From NCBI GenBank assembly GCA_963842795.1, contig CAWJHV010000040.1, forward strand, positions 124,001 to 188,000: a stretch of DNA of 64,000 nt. The letters run 5' to 3'. The DNA comes from WHSW01 sp963842795 (lineage in GTDB: Bacteria; Actinomycetota; Thermoleophilia; Solirubrobacterales; 70-9). This document shows positions 1-9,777 of this stretch, piece after piece. Positions within the stretch are counted from its first letter, which is position 1. The number at the start of each line of letters is the position of its first letter. The translations under genes were made by a program, and so were the position numbers. The notes under the pieces were generated by a model that was not told the origin of the DNA, did no database searches, and saw only the letters and a list, made by a program, of their open reading frames with translations.

Positions 1-250
1 ATCGGGCTGGTGATGTTCTGCGGCGATCCTCGGCTTCCCGGTCGCTGCGCGCTTACGGGCGGCGCGCAACTTCGCCCGCTCCGGCGACCTGCAGATGGAG
101 ATCATGTCCCGCGCGCTCGTTGATCGCCCTCGCCGGCATCCTCGCCGCCGACTTCTTCGCCTCCGAGCAGTTCAACAAGCTGCTCTGGCTCCTGCTCGGA
201 CTGGGCCCGGCCCTGCTCGCGATCTCGCTTGCGCGAGCCTCCGCCGACTC
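1..250 (+). CDS. O-antigen ligase/polymerase-like membrane protein, C-terminal fragment
   Basis: Only the C-terminal end is inside the window; the gene begins before base 1. After allowing one frameshift near base 113, the translation runs from an ARNFARSGD segment into a hydrophobic helix (ALVIALAGILAADFF) and a last helix rich in Leu and Gly. This loop-helix-helix pattern is what the end of O-antigen ligase/Wzy-type polysaccharide polymerases looks like. Such enzymes join lipid-linked repeat units at the outer face of the membrane. The exact stop is unclear, because no clean stop codon follows the last helix. The gene is convergent with the glycosyltransferase on the minus strand, in keeping with a polysaccharide locus. 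The call is inferred from a short fragment. Confidence 0.55.
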
Positions 251-1391
251 TCGACCGCCACGGCCTCGGCGTAGAGGCGCTCGTAGAGCTCGCCGAAGCG
301 CTCGGCGGCCACGTCGATGTCGAATTCGCTGCGGCGCCGCTCGCGGCCGCGCCGGCCCATCTCACGCGCCAGGTCGGGGTCGGCCAGCAGCCCTGCGATC
401 GCCGCCGCCAGCGCCTCCGGGTCCCGCGGCGGGACGAGCAGCCCCTGGACGCCGTCCTCGATCAGGTCCGGGCTTCCGCCGACCCTCGTCGCAACGACCG
501 GGACCCCGGCGTCCATCGATTCCATCAGCGCCAGCGGTGTCCCCTCGAAGTCCGAGGACGAGACCGAGACGTCGAGGGCGGAGAGCACGTCCGGGACGTC
601 CGTGCGCCGGCCGAGGAAGTCGACGGTGCCGTCGAGGCCGAGCGAGGTCGCGAGCGCGGCGAGCCGTGCGTGCTCGGGACCGTCGCCGGCGACGAGCACC
701 CGGAGGTCCGGGAAACCGCGGGCGCAGGCGAGCACACGCCTCGAGCATCACCTCGAGCGCCTTCTGCGGACGCAGAACCGCGACCGCGCCGACCACGGGT
801 GCGCCGGAGTCGATCGCGAGCTCCGCCCTGACGTCGTGCCCGGCCCGCGGTGCGGCGCTCGGGACCGCGTTCGGGATGAAGAGCACCTTCGCCGGGTCGA
901 TCCGCTCGACCTCGATCATGCGCCGGCGGTCCTCGCTCGAGACCGCGACGAAGGCGTCCGCGCGACGGGCGATCAGCTCGCGGTCGAGGAGTCGCCGCAC
1001 CGGTTGCCCCTGAAACGACCAGGTCTGCTCGTGCGCGACGAACACGGGCGGCGCGGACGAGCGCGTCGAGGACCGCTCCCCAGACGTTGGAGCCGAACTT
1101 GTGCGAATGCAGGACGTCGGCCGGCCGCTCGCGCAGCAGGCGCAGCAGCGGGCGCCAGGCCGCGAGCGCGAAGCGCGAACGCCGCTGCAGGCGAAGGAAC
1201 TGGACGCCCGAATCCCGCAGCTCCTCGACCGCCCGGTCGGCCGCGGGGTCGTAGGCCTCGTCCGCCCGCCAACGCGTCGCGCAGTAGATGCGCTCGAACC
1301 GGTCGGGGTCGAGGTGCAGGGTGAGCTGGCGCGCGAACCGCTCGCCGCCGCCGGCGACGCCGAGCCCGTCGACGAGCGCGACGACCCGCAG
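172..1391 (-). CDS. GT4-family glycosyltransferase (frameshifted)
   Basis: This is a retaining GT-B glycosyltransferase that would add a sugar to a lipid-linked or nascent glycan at the cytoplasmic membrane. The N-terminal Rossmann half opens with LRVVALVDGLGVAGGGERFA. The middle contains FIPNAVPS and a donor-domain start, GAVAVLRPQKALEVML. The C-terminal half has VAGDGPEHARL and the GT4 donor motif FEGTPLALMESM followed by GVPVVAT. The three pieces lie in different frames, with breaks near 1055 and 735, so at least two single-base errors are present. No ATG or GTG sits at the expected N-terminus; the position given is a CTG codon just downstream of the deacetylase stop. The C-terminal stop is also uncertain. 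The donor and acceptor sugars cannot be told from sequence. Confidence 0.8.
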
Positions 1392-1404
1392 ACGCCGGCG
1401 GCCG

Positions 1405-2145
1405 CTAGGAGTGCTCCGGCTCGACAAGCGCCCAGGCTCGCATCGATCGCAGCCTGCGCACCGAGGGGGAGACCTTGGCGCGGAAGCGATGCATGTCGTC
1501 GACGTGGTAGACGCCAACCCGAGGCCAGCGCAGCGGCTCGAGCCTCTGCAGGCGCGCGCTGAGCGTTGCCGCCGCGCGTGTAGCCGGCCGGCCGCGGCGG
1601 CGACCACACGCTCGTCGTGATCGCCGTAGGGATAGGCCAGCGTGTGGCACGCCGTACCCATGCGCTCGCTGCAGAGCTCGCGCGAGCGCGTCAGCTCCTC
1701 GGCGAGCTCGGCGTCGCCGAGGGTCGTCAGCCGGGGGTGTGTGTGGGTGTGCGAGCCGACCTCCCAGCCCGCTTCGGCGAGGCGCCCGAGCTCGTCCCAC
1801 GACATCGGGGCGAGCTCGGCCTCGTACGGCCCGCCGAGCCAGCCGTCGATCCCCGCCCAGGTCATCGGTTCGTCGCGCTCGGCGAAGCTGGTGACCGTGA
1901 ACACGGTCGCCGGCAGGCCGAACTCGGAGAGGATCGGAAGGGCGCGCTCGATCACCGAGCGGTAGGCGTCGTCGAACGTGACCACGAGCGTCTTCTCCGC
2001 CGGGGGACGTTGACCGCCTCGTAGAAGTCGCGCCCCGATAGCCGCGATCGACCAGCAGGCGAATCTGCGACTCGAAGGCCTCGGGGGTCACCGAGAGCGC
2101 CGCCGGCCAGCGCTCGGCGACGGCGTGGTAGCAGAGGGTGAGCAC
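1405..2145 (-). CDS. Polysaccharide deacetylase (NodB/CE4 family, frameshifted)
   Basis: CE4 enzymes remove N- or O-acetyl groups from polysaccharides with a metal bound by Asp-His-His. The translation opens with LTLCYHAV and continues with the first catalytic motif VTFDDAYRS. Next comes the metal motif SHTHTHP and then AYPYGDHD. The C-terminus reads GVYHVDDMHRF to the stop at 1405. The parts lie in two frames with breaks near 2010 and 1580. A GTG at 2145 gives a start just before LTLCYH, 5 bases after the stop of the epimerase-like gene, so the two are probably co-transcribed with the glycosyltransferase that follows. No signal peptide is visible, so it may act on a cytoplasmic precursor. 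Whether the substrate is N-acetylhexosamine is inference. Confidence 0.82.
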   Translation of the reverse strand: MLTLCYHAVAERWPAALSVTPEAFESQIRLLVDRGYRGATSTRRSTSPGGEDARGHVRRRLPLGDRARPSDPLRVRPAGDRVHGHQLRRARRTDDLGGDRRLARRAVRGRARPDVVGRARAPRRSGLGGRLAHPHTPPADDPRRRRARRGADALARALQRAHGYGVPHAGLSLRRSRRACGRRRGRPATRAAATLSARLQRLEPLRWPRVGVYHVDDMHRFRAKVSPSVRRLRSMRAWALVEPEHS

Positions 2146-2150
2146 GTCGC

Positions 2151-3210
2151 TTATGTCGCCGCCCTCCGCGGCCCGAACGGCATGCGGTGGGCGAGCAGGT
2201 TGTTGCGCGGGACAACGAGCCGGAAGGCGACCTTCCGCGCGAACGCGTCGGCCCGGTGCAGCCGCGAACTCGCGTACTCGTCGAACCGATCCGCGGTCTG
2301 CTCGAACTCCGGCCGCGGCGCGATCAGTTGCATGGCCCGCAGCTGGGTCGTATGCAGCAGGTGGTAGGCGGAGCTGGCGATGTTCGGCGCCGGATGCGGG
2401 AAGAGGTCGTACAGCGACCAGCGGCCGGTATCCCAGCGCCACAGGTTCGTCGCCAGCGTCTCGACCCCGAGTTCGAATTGCTCCGCCGCGTGTTCGGTCG
2501 CCGAGCGCGACGGCGGCGTCGTAGTAACCCCAGAGGGCGAAGATGCCGCCGTTCAGAACGAACGATGCGGGTCGGTCGGGTACTCCTCGAGGAAGAAACC
2601 GTCGCCGAGCGCCGCGCGCACGCCACCTTCGGCCGTCGGCAGGTCGAGGATCCGCAGGGCTCGGCGAGCGGCGTCCGCGTAGCGCTCGTGGCCGTTGCGC
2701 TGATGAACGCGGATCAGCAGGCTCGCGCCCTCCCCCTGCGCCATCGCCGAGAGCCACGGCGCGTCGAGGCTGTACGTGTGCGGCATCGCGGTCCGTGCGA
2801 CCACCCGCCGTCCAGCGGCCCGCCGCGCTGCTGCTGCTCGATCAGATGGTCGGCCGCCGCGGCGGCAGCCGCGAGCCACGCGTCGCCCTCGCCCTTCAGG
2901 AAGCGCTCGTAGCAACCGAGCCCCCACTGCGCCTCGGCGACGTGGATCTGCTTCTCGGGCGCCGAGCCAAGGCGGGTGGCCAGCTCGCTCGGGGCCTTCG
3001 CCGTGAAGTCGATGTAGTAGCCGCCGAGGACACCGGGCTGGACGAAGGAGCCGACCGGTGGTGCGAATGATCGCGCCGAGCTGAAGCGGCCGGGGTCGCC
3101 GAGATCGCGCCGGGTGGACGGGCGCGGTTCGGGAGTGCCTGCTTGGCTCCTGACTCGTGCATCTCGGCGTCCCGCGCGGTGCTGCGCGGGGGCGAAGCGT
3201 AGAGCTTCAT
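2151..3210 (-). CDS. D-glucuronyl C5-epimerase-like protein (PF06662 type, frameshifted)
   Basis: The protein resembles the C-terminal catalytic domain of D-glucuronyl C5-epimerase, which converts glucuronate to iduronate within a polymer such as heparosan. Visible family hallmarks are AEAQWGLGCYERF, APWLSAMAQGEGASLL, FFLEEYP followed by VLNGGIFALWGYYD, and near the end GRWSLYDLFPHPAPN with YHLLHTTQL. They lie in at least three frames between 3210 and 2151 with breaks near 3130, 2790 and 2560-2480, which I take as sequencing errors. The ATG at 3210 gives a start reading MKLYASPPRS. The gene diverges from the GT4 gene at 3232 with only 21 bases between the starts. Bacterial members mostly sit in exopolysaccharide loci and few have been tested, so epimerase activity is inferred. 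Confidence 0.75.
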
Positions 3211-3231
3211 CTAGCCTGCCGCCGGTTTCGC

Positions 3232-4442
3232 ATGCGGGTACTGCTCTTCACCCAATACTTCACCCCTGAGGTGACCGCGGCACGCGCACGCCTGCAGGCC
3301 TTTGCCGAGGGCCTCGCGGCCCGGGGGCACGAGGTCGAGGTCGTCTGCGAGGTGCCGAACCATCCGGAGGGCATCGTCCGGAGGGTTCCGGGCCGTGCGC
3401 TTGCGCGGCCGGTTGGACGGCTCCGGGTCAACTACGTCTGGGTCCGCGCGCGGCCGGAGAAGAACTTCGTCAACCGGGTGCTCTTCTACGGCACGTACGC
3501 GGCCTCGGCGACCGCCGCCGGCCTCGCCCTGCGCCGCCCCGATGTGGTGCTGGCCTCCTCCCCGCCCCTGCCCGCGGGCGCCGCCGCCGCGGCGGTCGCC
3601 GCCGGGCGGCGGGCGCCGTTTGTGCTCGACGTCCGCGACCTGTGGCCGGAGGCGGCCGTGATCCTCGGCGAGCTGAGCGACCCGCGCGTGATCCGCCTCG
3701 CGGAGCGCCTGGAGCGCGGCTCTATCAGCGAGCCGCGGCGATCACCACGGTGACCTCCCCGTTCGCGCGTGAGATCGCCGCCCGGGTCGCCGACCCGTAG
3801 AAGATCGACCTGATCCCCAACGGCACGACCCGCACCTGGCTGGCGGCCGGCCAGGTGGAGGTCGACCGGGCCGAGGTGGAGCTCCCCAGGACCGCTTCGT
3901 CTGGCTCTACGCCGGCAACCTGGGCATCGCCCAGGGGCTGGAGGCGGCGGTGGATGCCGCGGCCGCGCTCGGCGAGGGCTTCCAGCTCGTCCTGGTGGGC
4001 GACGGACCCGAGCGCGCGGCGCTGACGAGCGGGCCGCGGGGCTGGCGCCGGGCTCGGTGGTCTTTCGCGGCCTGGTCGAGCCCGAGCTCGCCGCCCGCTG
4101 CATGCGGGCCGCTGACGCACTCCTGGTGTCGCTCGACGCACAGCCGGCGCTGGAGAAGTTCGTGCCGTCGAAGCTCTTCGACTGCTGCGCGGTCGGGCGC
4201 CCGGTCGTCCTGGCCGCCCGCGGGGAGGCGCCGCGCCTGGCGGGCGCCGCCGACGCCGCACTGGTCGTGCCGCCGGGCGACGCCGAAGCCCTCGCCGGGG
4301 CCATCCGGCGGCTCCGCGACGAACCCGAGACCGGCGCCCAGCTCGCGCGCGCGGGCCGCGCGTTCGCCGCCGAGCATCTGCGCGAGGACCAGATCGCGGT
4401 GCTCGAGCGGGTGCTGATCCGCGTGGCGAGCCCGCGGGATGA
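3232..4442 (+). CDS. GT4-family glycosyltransferase, WbuB-like (frameshift and in-frame stop)
   Basis: The start at 3232 gives MRVLLFTQYFTPEVTAAR, the standard opening of WbuB/WcaI-like GT4 enzymes. It is followed by GHEVEVVCEVPNHP, VVLASSPPLPAG and VLDVRDLWPE, all typical of this subgroup, which transfers amino sugars during O-antigen or capsule assembly. The frame breaks near 3725. The next segment (TSPFAREIAAR ... IDLIPNGT) contains a TAG at 3798-3800 where a charged codon is expected. The C-terminal donor domain (LVGDGPERAAL, VFRGLVEP, FVPSKLFDCCAVGRPVV) follows after another break near 4030. The end is set at the TGA that overlaps the ATG of the flippase. A real pseudogene cannot be excluded, but the well-kept motifs argue for base-calling errors. 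Confidence 0.8.
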
Positions 4443-5983
4443 GCGGGCGGGCGGGGCGCGGAGGGCCGGCGCACGAGGGCGACACGATCACCCGGAACAC
4501 CGGGTCGGCGCTGCTCGCCCAGGTGGCCACGGCGGCCTGCACGGCCGGCCTGACCCTCTACCTCGTCCGGCGCTGAGCCCGGCCGAGTATGGCCTCTTCG
4601 CCCTCGCGCTCGCCACCGGCCTGCTCGCGCTCCAGCCGTCGGACTTCGGCATCTCACAGTCGATGGCGAGGTTCATGGCGGACCACCGCGACGACCCAGT
4701 CGCCGTCCGGGACGTGTTCTCGGCGGCGCTGCGACTCAAGTTGGTCGCGGGGGTCGCCGTCAGCGTCGCCCTCTACGCGCTCGCTGGGCCGATCGCCAAC
4801 GCCTACGGCGAACCCGATTTGCTCTGGCCGCTGAGGGTGATCGCGTTCGCGGTCCTCGCGCAGGGGATGATGAACTTCTTCGTCACCCCGTTCATGGCTC
4901 TTCAGCGGGTCTCGCTCAGAGCGCGGGTGGTGGTCCTCGAGAGCCTCACGGAGTTCTCGGCGAGCATCGCCCTCGTCATCCTCGGCGGCGGCGTCGCCGG
5001 CGCGCTCTGGGGCCGAACGATCGGCTACGCCTTCGGTGCGGCCATGGCCGCGATCATCGTCGCCAGGCTGCTGGGGTGGCATGCGGCTCGCTCGCTCCGC
5101 GGCGGCGGCGGGCATCTGCGGCGGATCGCGAGCTACGCGAGCGCGATGCTCCTGGTCGAGGGCGCGTTCACAGCCTTCACCCAGGTCGACGTGATCGTCA
5201 TCGGCGCCTACCTAACGACTGCGGATGTCGCCTTCTTCCAGGCGCCCTCGCGCTTGACGACTCTGCTCGCCTACCCGGGCCTCGCGCTCTCGGCCGGCGT
5301 TGCCCCACGGCTCTCGTTTGGCGGCGACGGCCCCGACGTGCGCTCGCTGGAGCGCTCGCTGCGCTACCTGCTGATTCTCCAGGCGGCGATGATCCCGCCG
5401 ATCGTCGTGTGGGCCGATCCGCTCACGTCGGTGTTGCTCGGATCAGAGTACGCCGATCGGCCGGCGTCCTGCGAGCGCTCGCTCCATACGTGTTCGTCTC
5501 CGGCTTCGCCCCGCTGCTCTCGGTGGGTGTGAACTACCTCGGCGAGGCCCGCCGCCGGGTACCGATCGCGATCGCGACAGTCCTGCTCAATCTCGTCATC
5601 GACCTGATCCTGGTGCCGAGGATCGGGATCCTCGGCGCGGCCATCGGCACCGACATCGCCTTCAGCGTCTACGTCGCCGCGCATCTCTGGGTGTTCAAGC
5701 GGATCCTGCCGTTGCGGCTCGGGCACCTGGGCCCGACGGTCGTCCGCTCGACCGCCGCGGCGCTCGCGATGGCCGGGGTCCTCCTGGCGCTCGGAACCTC
5801 TGACCTCAGCCTCGGGGCGTGGATCCTGGGGCGATCTGCGCCCCCCTCGCGTTCGCGGCGGTGATCCTCGGCCTCAGGCGAGTTCTCCCGGGCCGAGCTC
5901 AGGGCCGCGGACAGCCGTGGCGACTCGCATGCGCCGCGCCTCGGCGAAGATCGCACCGATGCCGAAGGAAACCGGCGGCGTGA
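4439..5983 (+). CDS. Wzx-type polysaccharide flippase (frameshifted)
   Basis: This is a polytopic membrane protein of the oligosaccharide flippase (MATE-like) superfamily, which moves undecaprenyl-linked repeat units across the cytoplasmic membrane. The start at 4439 gives MSGRAGRGGPAH, followed by a first helix (ALLAQVATAACTAGLTLYLV) and the motif LSPAEYGLFALALA. Later come FAVLAQGMMNFF, QVDVIVIGAYLTTADVAFF and, after a frameshift near 5455, FAPLLSVGVNYLGEARRRV. That last pattern is typical of the family's C-terminal half. A missing base near 4573 creates a false stop in the first helix, and another shift near 5835 restores a final helix (ICAPLAFAAVILGL). About 12 helices over roughly 500 residues is normal. 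The start overlaps the GT4 stop, and the end probably overlaps the sulfotransferase start. Confidence 0.8.
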
Positions 5984-6898
5984 GCGTCGTCCACACGACT
6001 CGCCCCTGTTCTTCGTCGGCATGCCGCGCAGCGGTACCACGGTGATCTTCCAGGCGTTCGCCGCGCATCCCGACCTCGCCTGGCTCTCGCAACTCCACGG
6101 GAGGTGGCCGAACTGGCTCTCGAGCGCGGCGCTCTCGCGCACGGCCGACCTCGGAATCGCGTTCCGGCGAGCGAAGCCACGCTCAAACCTGGTCGTTCGC
6201 CGCCTCGAGCAGCTCAAGGTCGGACCCGACGAGGCCTACGGCGTGTTCGAGCGCTGCTGCGGATCGAAGTTCACCTACGGATATCTGCTCGACACGGAGC
6301 CGACCGAGGCCGAAACCGCCTGCCTGCGGCGGACGGTCACGAGGGTTGCCCGGCTCCAGGGCAAGCCACGGTTCGCGACCAAGATCACCGGACCGGCGCG
6401 GATCGGATTCCTCAGCGCCGCGTTTCCTGAGCGCGTTTCGTCCACGTCCTCCGCGATCCGCGCGCGGTGGTCCGTTCGCTGTTGCGAGTCGGCTTCTGGC
6501 GCGACACATTCCGCCTCACGCAGCCCGCCTGGGAGGGCGGTCTCGACGAGGCGGAGCTCGCCGAATGGGAGCGCTACGACCACTCGCCCGCCGCCCTCGC
6601 GGCGATCGAGTGGGGCGCCGTCCTCCGCACCGCGAGGGAGGAGGCGGAGGCGCTGCCCCAGGCGCGCTATCACGAGGTCCGCTACGAGGATTTCGTCGAC
6701 GACGCGGCCGCGGTCCTCGACGAAATCATCGACTTCGCCGGACTCCAACCCTCCGACCGGCCTCAGCGGTATCTGGAGGAGCGCTTCCCCCTCCAGGACA
6801 TGAACCTCCAGTGGCGGCAGGGCATGAGAGCCGAGGAGATCGAGACGATCACAGCGATCACGCGACCGCGGCTGGAGGAACTCGGTTACGACCCCTGA
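5959..6898 (+). CDS. PAPS-dependent sulfotransferase (Sulfotransfer_3 type, frameshifted)
   Basis: The enzyme would transfer sulfate from PAPS to a hydroxyl or amino group. The 5'-phosphosulfate loop is clear (FFVGMPRSGTTVIFQAFAAH). After a frameshift near 6440, the 3'-phosphate-binding segment follows (LRDPRAVVRSLL). Conserved KITGPARIGFL, YHEVRYEDFVDD and a C-terminal LQWRQGM segment complete a roughly 310-residue protein, the usual length. The start is uncertain: an ATG at 5959 lies upstream of the loop but needs one extra base near 6007 to read through. Its place directly after the flippase suggests that the exported glycan, or its lipid carrier, is sulfated. Small-molecule substrates are possible alternatives. 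Confidence 0.8.
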
Positions 6899-7008
6899 GA
6901 CGGGCGCCGCGACTCCGGCGCACGCGGGATCGCAGCGACCGGCAGGCCGCCCGCGGGCCGGACGAGCCTAAGTTCGCACCACGTCTGCCGATACGACAGT
7001 ACGAGTAA

Positions 7009-7411
7009 ATGCCAATCAGAGTGGGAATCGACTTGACTTCGGTGGCCGGCGTGCAGGACTCGATCAGCGCCACGCCGAGCACTACCTCGATCGCGTCTAC
7101 ACCGCGCTGAGCTGGCCGAGTGCCAGACGCCGGCCGGGCTCGACGCGGAGCGGCTCGCCGCCCGCTTCGCGGTCAAGGAGGCGGCGATGAAGGTGCTGCG
7201 CCCGGCCGAGCAGACGCGGTGCCGTGGAACACGATCGAGGTGCGTCATCCCGACGCCTCGGGCGCGGTCGAGGTCGAGCTCAGCGGCCGCGCCGCCGAGC
7301 TCGCCGCGAGGCAGGCGTCGGCGAGCTGAGCGCCAGCCTCACCCACGAGGCCGAGTTCGCGGCGGCGGTCGTGGTGGCGGAGATGAACGCCGAGGGGAGG
7401 CCGGTGGTTGA
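7009..7411 (+). CDS. acpS: Holo-[acyl-carrier-protein] synthase (AcpS type, frameshifted)
   Basis: AcpS moves the 4'-phosphopantetheine arm of CoA onto the active-site serine of a carrier protein. The ATG at 7009 gives MPIRVGIDLTSV with the metal-binding GIDLT motif. After a frameshift near 7075, YLDRVY and ELAECQ follow, then the second signature RFAVKEAAMKVLRP, and near the end SLTHE. At about 125 residues it has the normal AcpS length. Further single-base breaks lie near 7220 and 7310. Its 3' end overlaps the start of the carrier-protein gene, which strongly suggests it serves that carrier protein rather than, or in addition to, the fatty-acid ACP at 49.0 kb. Confidence 0.8.
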
Positions 7412-7652
7412 CGAGATACGCAAGATCGTCAAGGAGCACGGGCGGCTGCCTGTCGACGTCGAGGAGCTTGCGGTGGACGCCGACCTGTATCAGGCCGGGA
7501 TGACCTCGCACGCGAGCGTCAACGTGATGCTGGCGCTCGAGGACGCGTTCGACGTCGAGTTCCCCGACCGCATGCTGCGCCGCGACGTGTTTGAGAGCGT
7601 CGCCGCGATCGACGCGGCGCTGACCGAGCTGCAAGCCGAGGAGGCCGCATGA
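7383..7652 (+). CDS. Acyl/aminoacyl carrier protein
   Basis: An 89-residue carrier protein, clearly different from the fatty-acid AcpP at 49.0 kb. The ATG at 7383 gives MNAEGRPVVDEIRKIVKEHGRL. A GTG at 7404 is an alternative start that would avoid overlapping acpS. The attachment site is within GMTSHASVNVM, with Ser42 as the phosphopantetheine site by alignment with the usual DSL motif. Helices LEDAFDVEFPDRML and VFESVAAIDAAL follow, as in other carrier proteins. The Asp before the serine is replaced by Thr and the Leu after it by His, a variant I associate with carrier proteins beside amino acid:[carrier protein] ligases. Its stop overlaps the dehydrogenase start (ATGA). Confidence 0.85.
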   Translation: MNAEGRPVVDEIRKIVKEHGRLPVDVEELAVDADLYQAGMTSHASVNVMLALEDAFDVEFPDRMLRRDVFESVAAIDAALTELQAEEAA

Positions 7653-8813
7653 GCATCGCCGTCGACCGCGACCAGGCGTTCCTGGACGCCGTCAGCCGCA
7701 TCGCCGCCGAGGTCGCGGCCCCGAACGCCGACGAGGTCGACCGCGAGGCGCGGTTCCCGCGGAGTCGATCGAGGCGCTGCGCACCGAGGGCGCGCTCTCG
7801 GCCTTCATCCCCGAGGAGCTCGGCGGCGGCGGGGTCTCGTTCGAGGCGATCGCCCCGGCGTGCTTCCAGCTCGGCCGCCACTGCGGCGCCAGCGCGATGG
7901 TCTTCGCGATGCACCAGATCCAGGTGGTGACGATCGCCCGCCACCTCGAGGGCGCCGAGTGGTTCGAGGGCTACTGCGCGAGATCGCCGACGGCAGCGGC
8001 TCGTCGCCTCGGTTACGTCCGAGGTCGGCACCGGCGGCGACATGGGCCGTTCGGTCGCCGCGGTGACCCCGACGGACAACGGCAACCCAGCTTCGAGAAG
8101 CAGGCGCCGACGGTCAGCTACGGCGAGTACGCCGACGATCTGCTCACCACCCTGCGCCGCACCCCGAGGCCGAGCCCGGCGACCAGGTCCTGGCGCTGAC
8201 CCGCAGCGAGCAGCACACGCTCGAGCAGACCGGCACCTGGGACCCGCTCGGGATGCGGGCACCTGCTCGCCGGGCTACGTCGTCCGCGCCAGTTCCCCGC
8301 CGACCAGGTGCTGACGATCCCGTTCTCGCGCGTCGCGGCCGATCGATGGTCCCCGTGTCCCACATCCTCTGGTCGCACCTGTGGCTGGGGATCGCCACCG
8401 ACGCCTTCGATCGCGCCGCGCCTTCGTCCAGGCGGCGGCCAAGCGCAAGCCCGGGGAGACGCCCACCTCGGCGCACCGCCTCTCGGAGCTGATGAGCGAG
8501 CTGGCGCCGCTGCGGGCCGAGGTCGGGCTCGCGCTGCGGGAGTTCTGCGAGGCGTCCGAGGAGCCGGGTCGCGAGCGCTCGCGACGATGTCGGCGGCGCT
8601 GCGTTCAACAACCTCAAGATCGCGGCCTCCAGCAGGCGCCCCGCGTCTGCCAGGGCGCGCTCGGCGTCTGCGGGATCATGGGCTTCAAGAACGACACCCC
8701 GTTCAGCGTCGGCCGGCACCTGCGCGACACGATGTCCGCCTGCCTGATGGTCGCCAACGAGCGCATCCACCAGACGAACGCCAGCCTGCTGCTGATCGCC
8801 AAGGAGGTTAATG
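7649..8813 (+). CDS. Acyl-CoA dehydrogenase-like flavoprotein (frameshifted)
   Basis: Members of this family take two hydrogens from a thioester substrate onto FAD. The start at 7649 gives MSIAVDRDQAFLDAVSRIAAEVAAPNADEVDREARFP. Pieces in other frames continue with EGALSAFIPEELGGGGVSFEAIA, LGRHCGASAMVFAMHQIQV, SEVGTGGDMGRS, GTWDPLGMRGT and GIMGFKNDTPFSVGRHLRD, a normal acyl-CoA-dehydrogenase order over about 385 residues. At least five one-base shifts are present. Lying between a carrier protein and an amino acid:[carrier protein] ligase, it plausibly oxidises an aminoacyl-S-carrier thioester rather than acyl-CoA. Related flavoproteins are known to oxidise prolyl-S-PCP to pyrrolyl-S-PCP. The C-terminus runs into the G tract. 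Confidence 0.78.
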
Positions 8814-8815
8814 AA

Positions 8816-8849
<34 letters not shown>

Positions 8850-8854
8850 CGGGG

Positions 8855-9777
8855 GTGGCAGAGTTCCGGGCCGCGACCGCCGAGCAGCAGGCGTTCCTCG
8901 CCGAGCTGCTCGACGCGGACTGCTGATCGCGAGCGGGGTCCCGGGCGTGTACGGGCGCTCAAGCACGTTCGAGGACGTGCGCGGGGCCTTCGACGACGCG
9001 GTCACGCGCGTCGGGGCCGACGACGGCGCCGAGCGGCTGCGCTTTCCCCCGATCGTCCCGCGGGGCCAGTTCGAGGACAGCGGCTATCTGAAGTCTTCCC
9101 CCACCTCGCCGGGACGATCTTCGACTTCGACGGCAGCGAGGCCGAGGCGCTCGAGCAGCAGGACCGCGCCAGCCGCCACGAGGACTGGAGCCAGTTCCAG
9201 ACGATGAGCGAGCTGGTGCTCGTCCCCGCCGCCTGCTACCCGGTGTACCCGGCGATCGCGGCCCGCGGCCCGCTCGCGCCCGGCGGCGTGATCGTCGACG
9301 CCGGCGGCTCCTACGTCTTCCGCAGCGAGCCTCGGGCGACCCGGCCCGCCTGCAGATGTTCCACCAGCGCGAGATCGTGCGGATCGGCGAGCCCGAGGCG
9401 GTCGCCGACTGGCGCGAGATGTGGCGCGACCGCGCGGTGGAGCTGCTCGCGGGCTGGGCCTCGCGGCCGAGTTCGACGTCGCGGCCGATCCGTTCTTCGG
9501 CCGCGGCGGGCGCATGATGGCCGCGAGCCAGCGCGAGCAGGCGCTGAGTTCGAGGTCGAGGTGCCGATCGGCGGTCCCGAGCCGACCGCCGTCGCCTCGT
9601 TCAACTACCACCGACCACTTCGCCGACGCCTTCGGGATCAGCTCGCCGACGGCGGCACGCCCAGACCGCGTGCCTCGGGTTCGGGATCGAGCGGGTCACG
9701 ATGGCGCTCTTCCGGGCCCACGGCCTCGAGCCCGAGAGCTGGCCGACGAGATGCGCCAGGAGCTCTGGCCCCGATGA
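8855..9777 (+). CDS. Amino acid:[carrier protein] ligase (seryl-tRNA synthetase-like, frameshifted)
   Basis: This class II synthetase-like catalytic core lacks a tRNA-binding arm. Characterised homologues in Bradyrhizobium and Agrobacterium activate glycine or alanine with ATP and load it onto a carrier protein instead of tRNA. The GTG at 8855 gives MAEFRAATAEQQAFLAELL. Core motifs are LRFPPIVPRGQFEDSGYL, SELVLVPAACYPVYP, FHQREIVRIGEPE (motif 2 region) and ACLGFGIERVTMALF (motif 3). The Cys of AACYP, the Glu of QREIV and the Cys of TACLG fall where the known enzymes bind catalytic zinc. About 305 residues is the right length. Breaks lie near 8920, 9095, 9330, 9455 and 9620. The stop overlaps the DUF1839 start (ATGA). 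Confidence 0.82.

Noticed and set aside
4057..5532. Apparent fusion of a glycosyltransferase and a flippase
   Set aside because: The two happen to share a frame because of a base loss near 4573. An ATG at 4439 in the flippase frame and the normal ends of both families show two genes.
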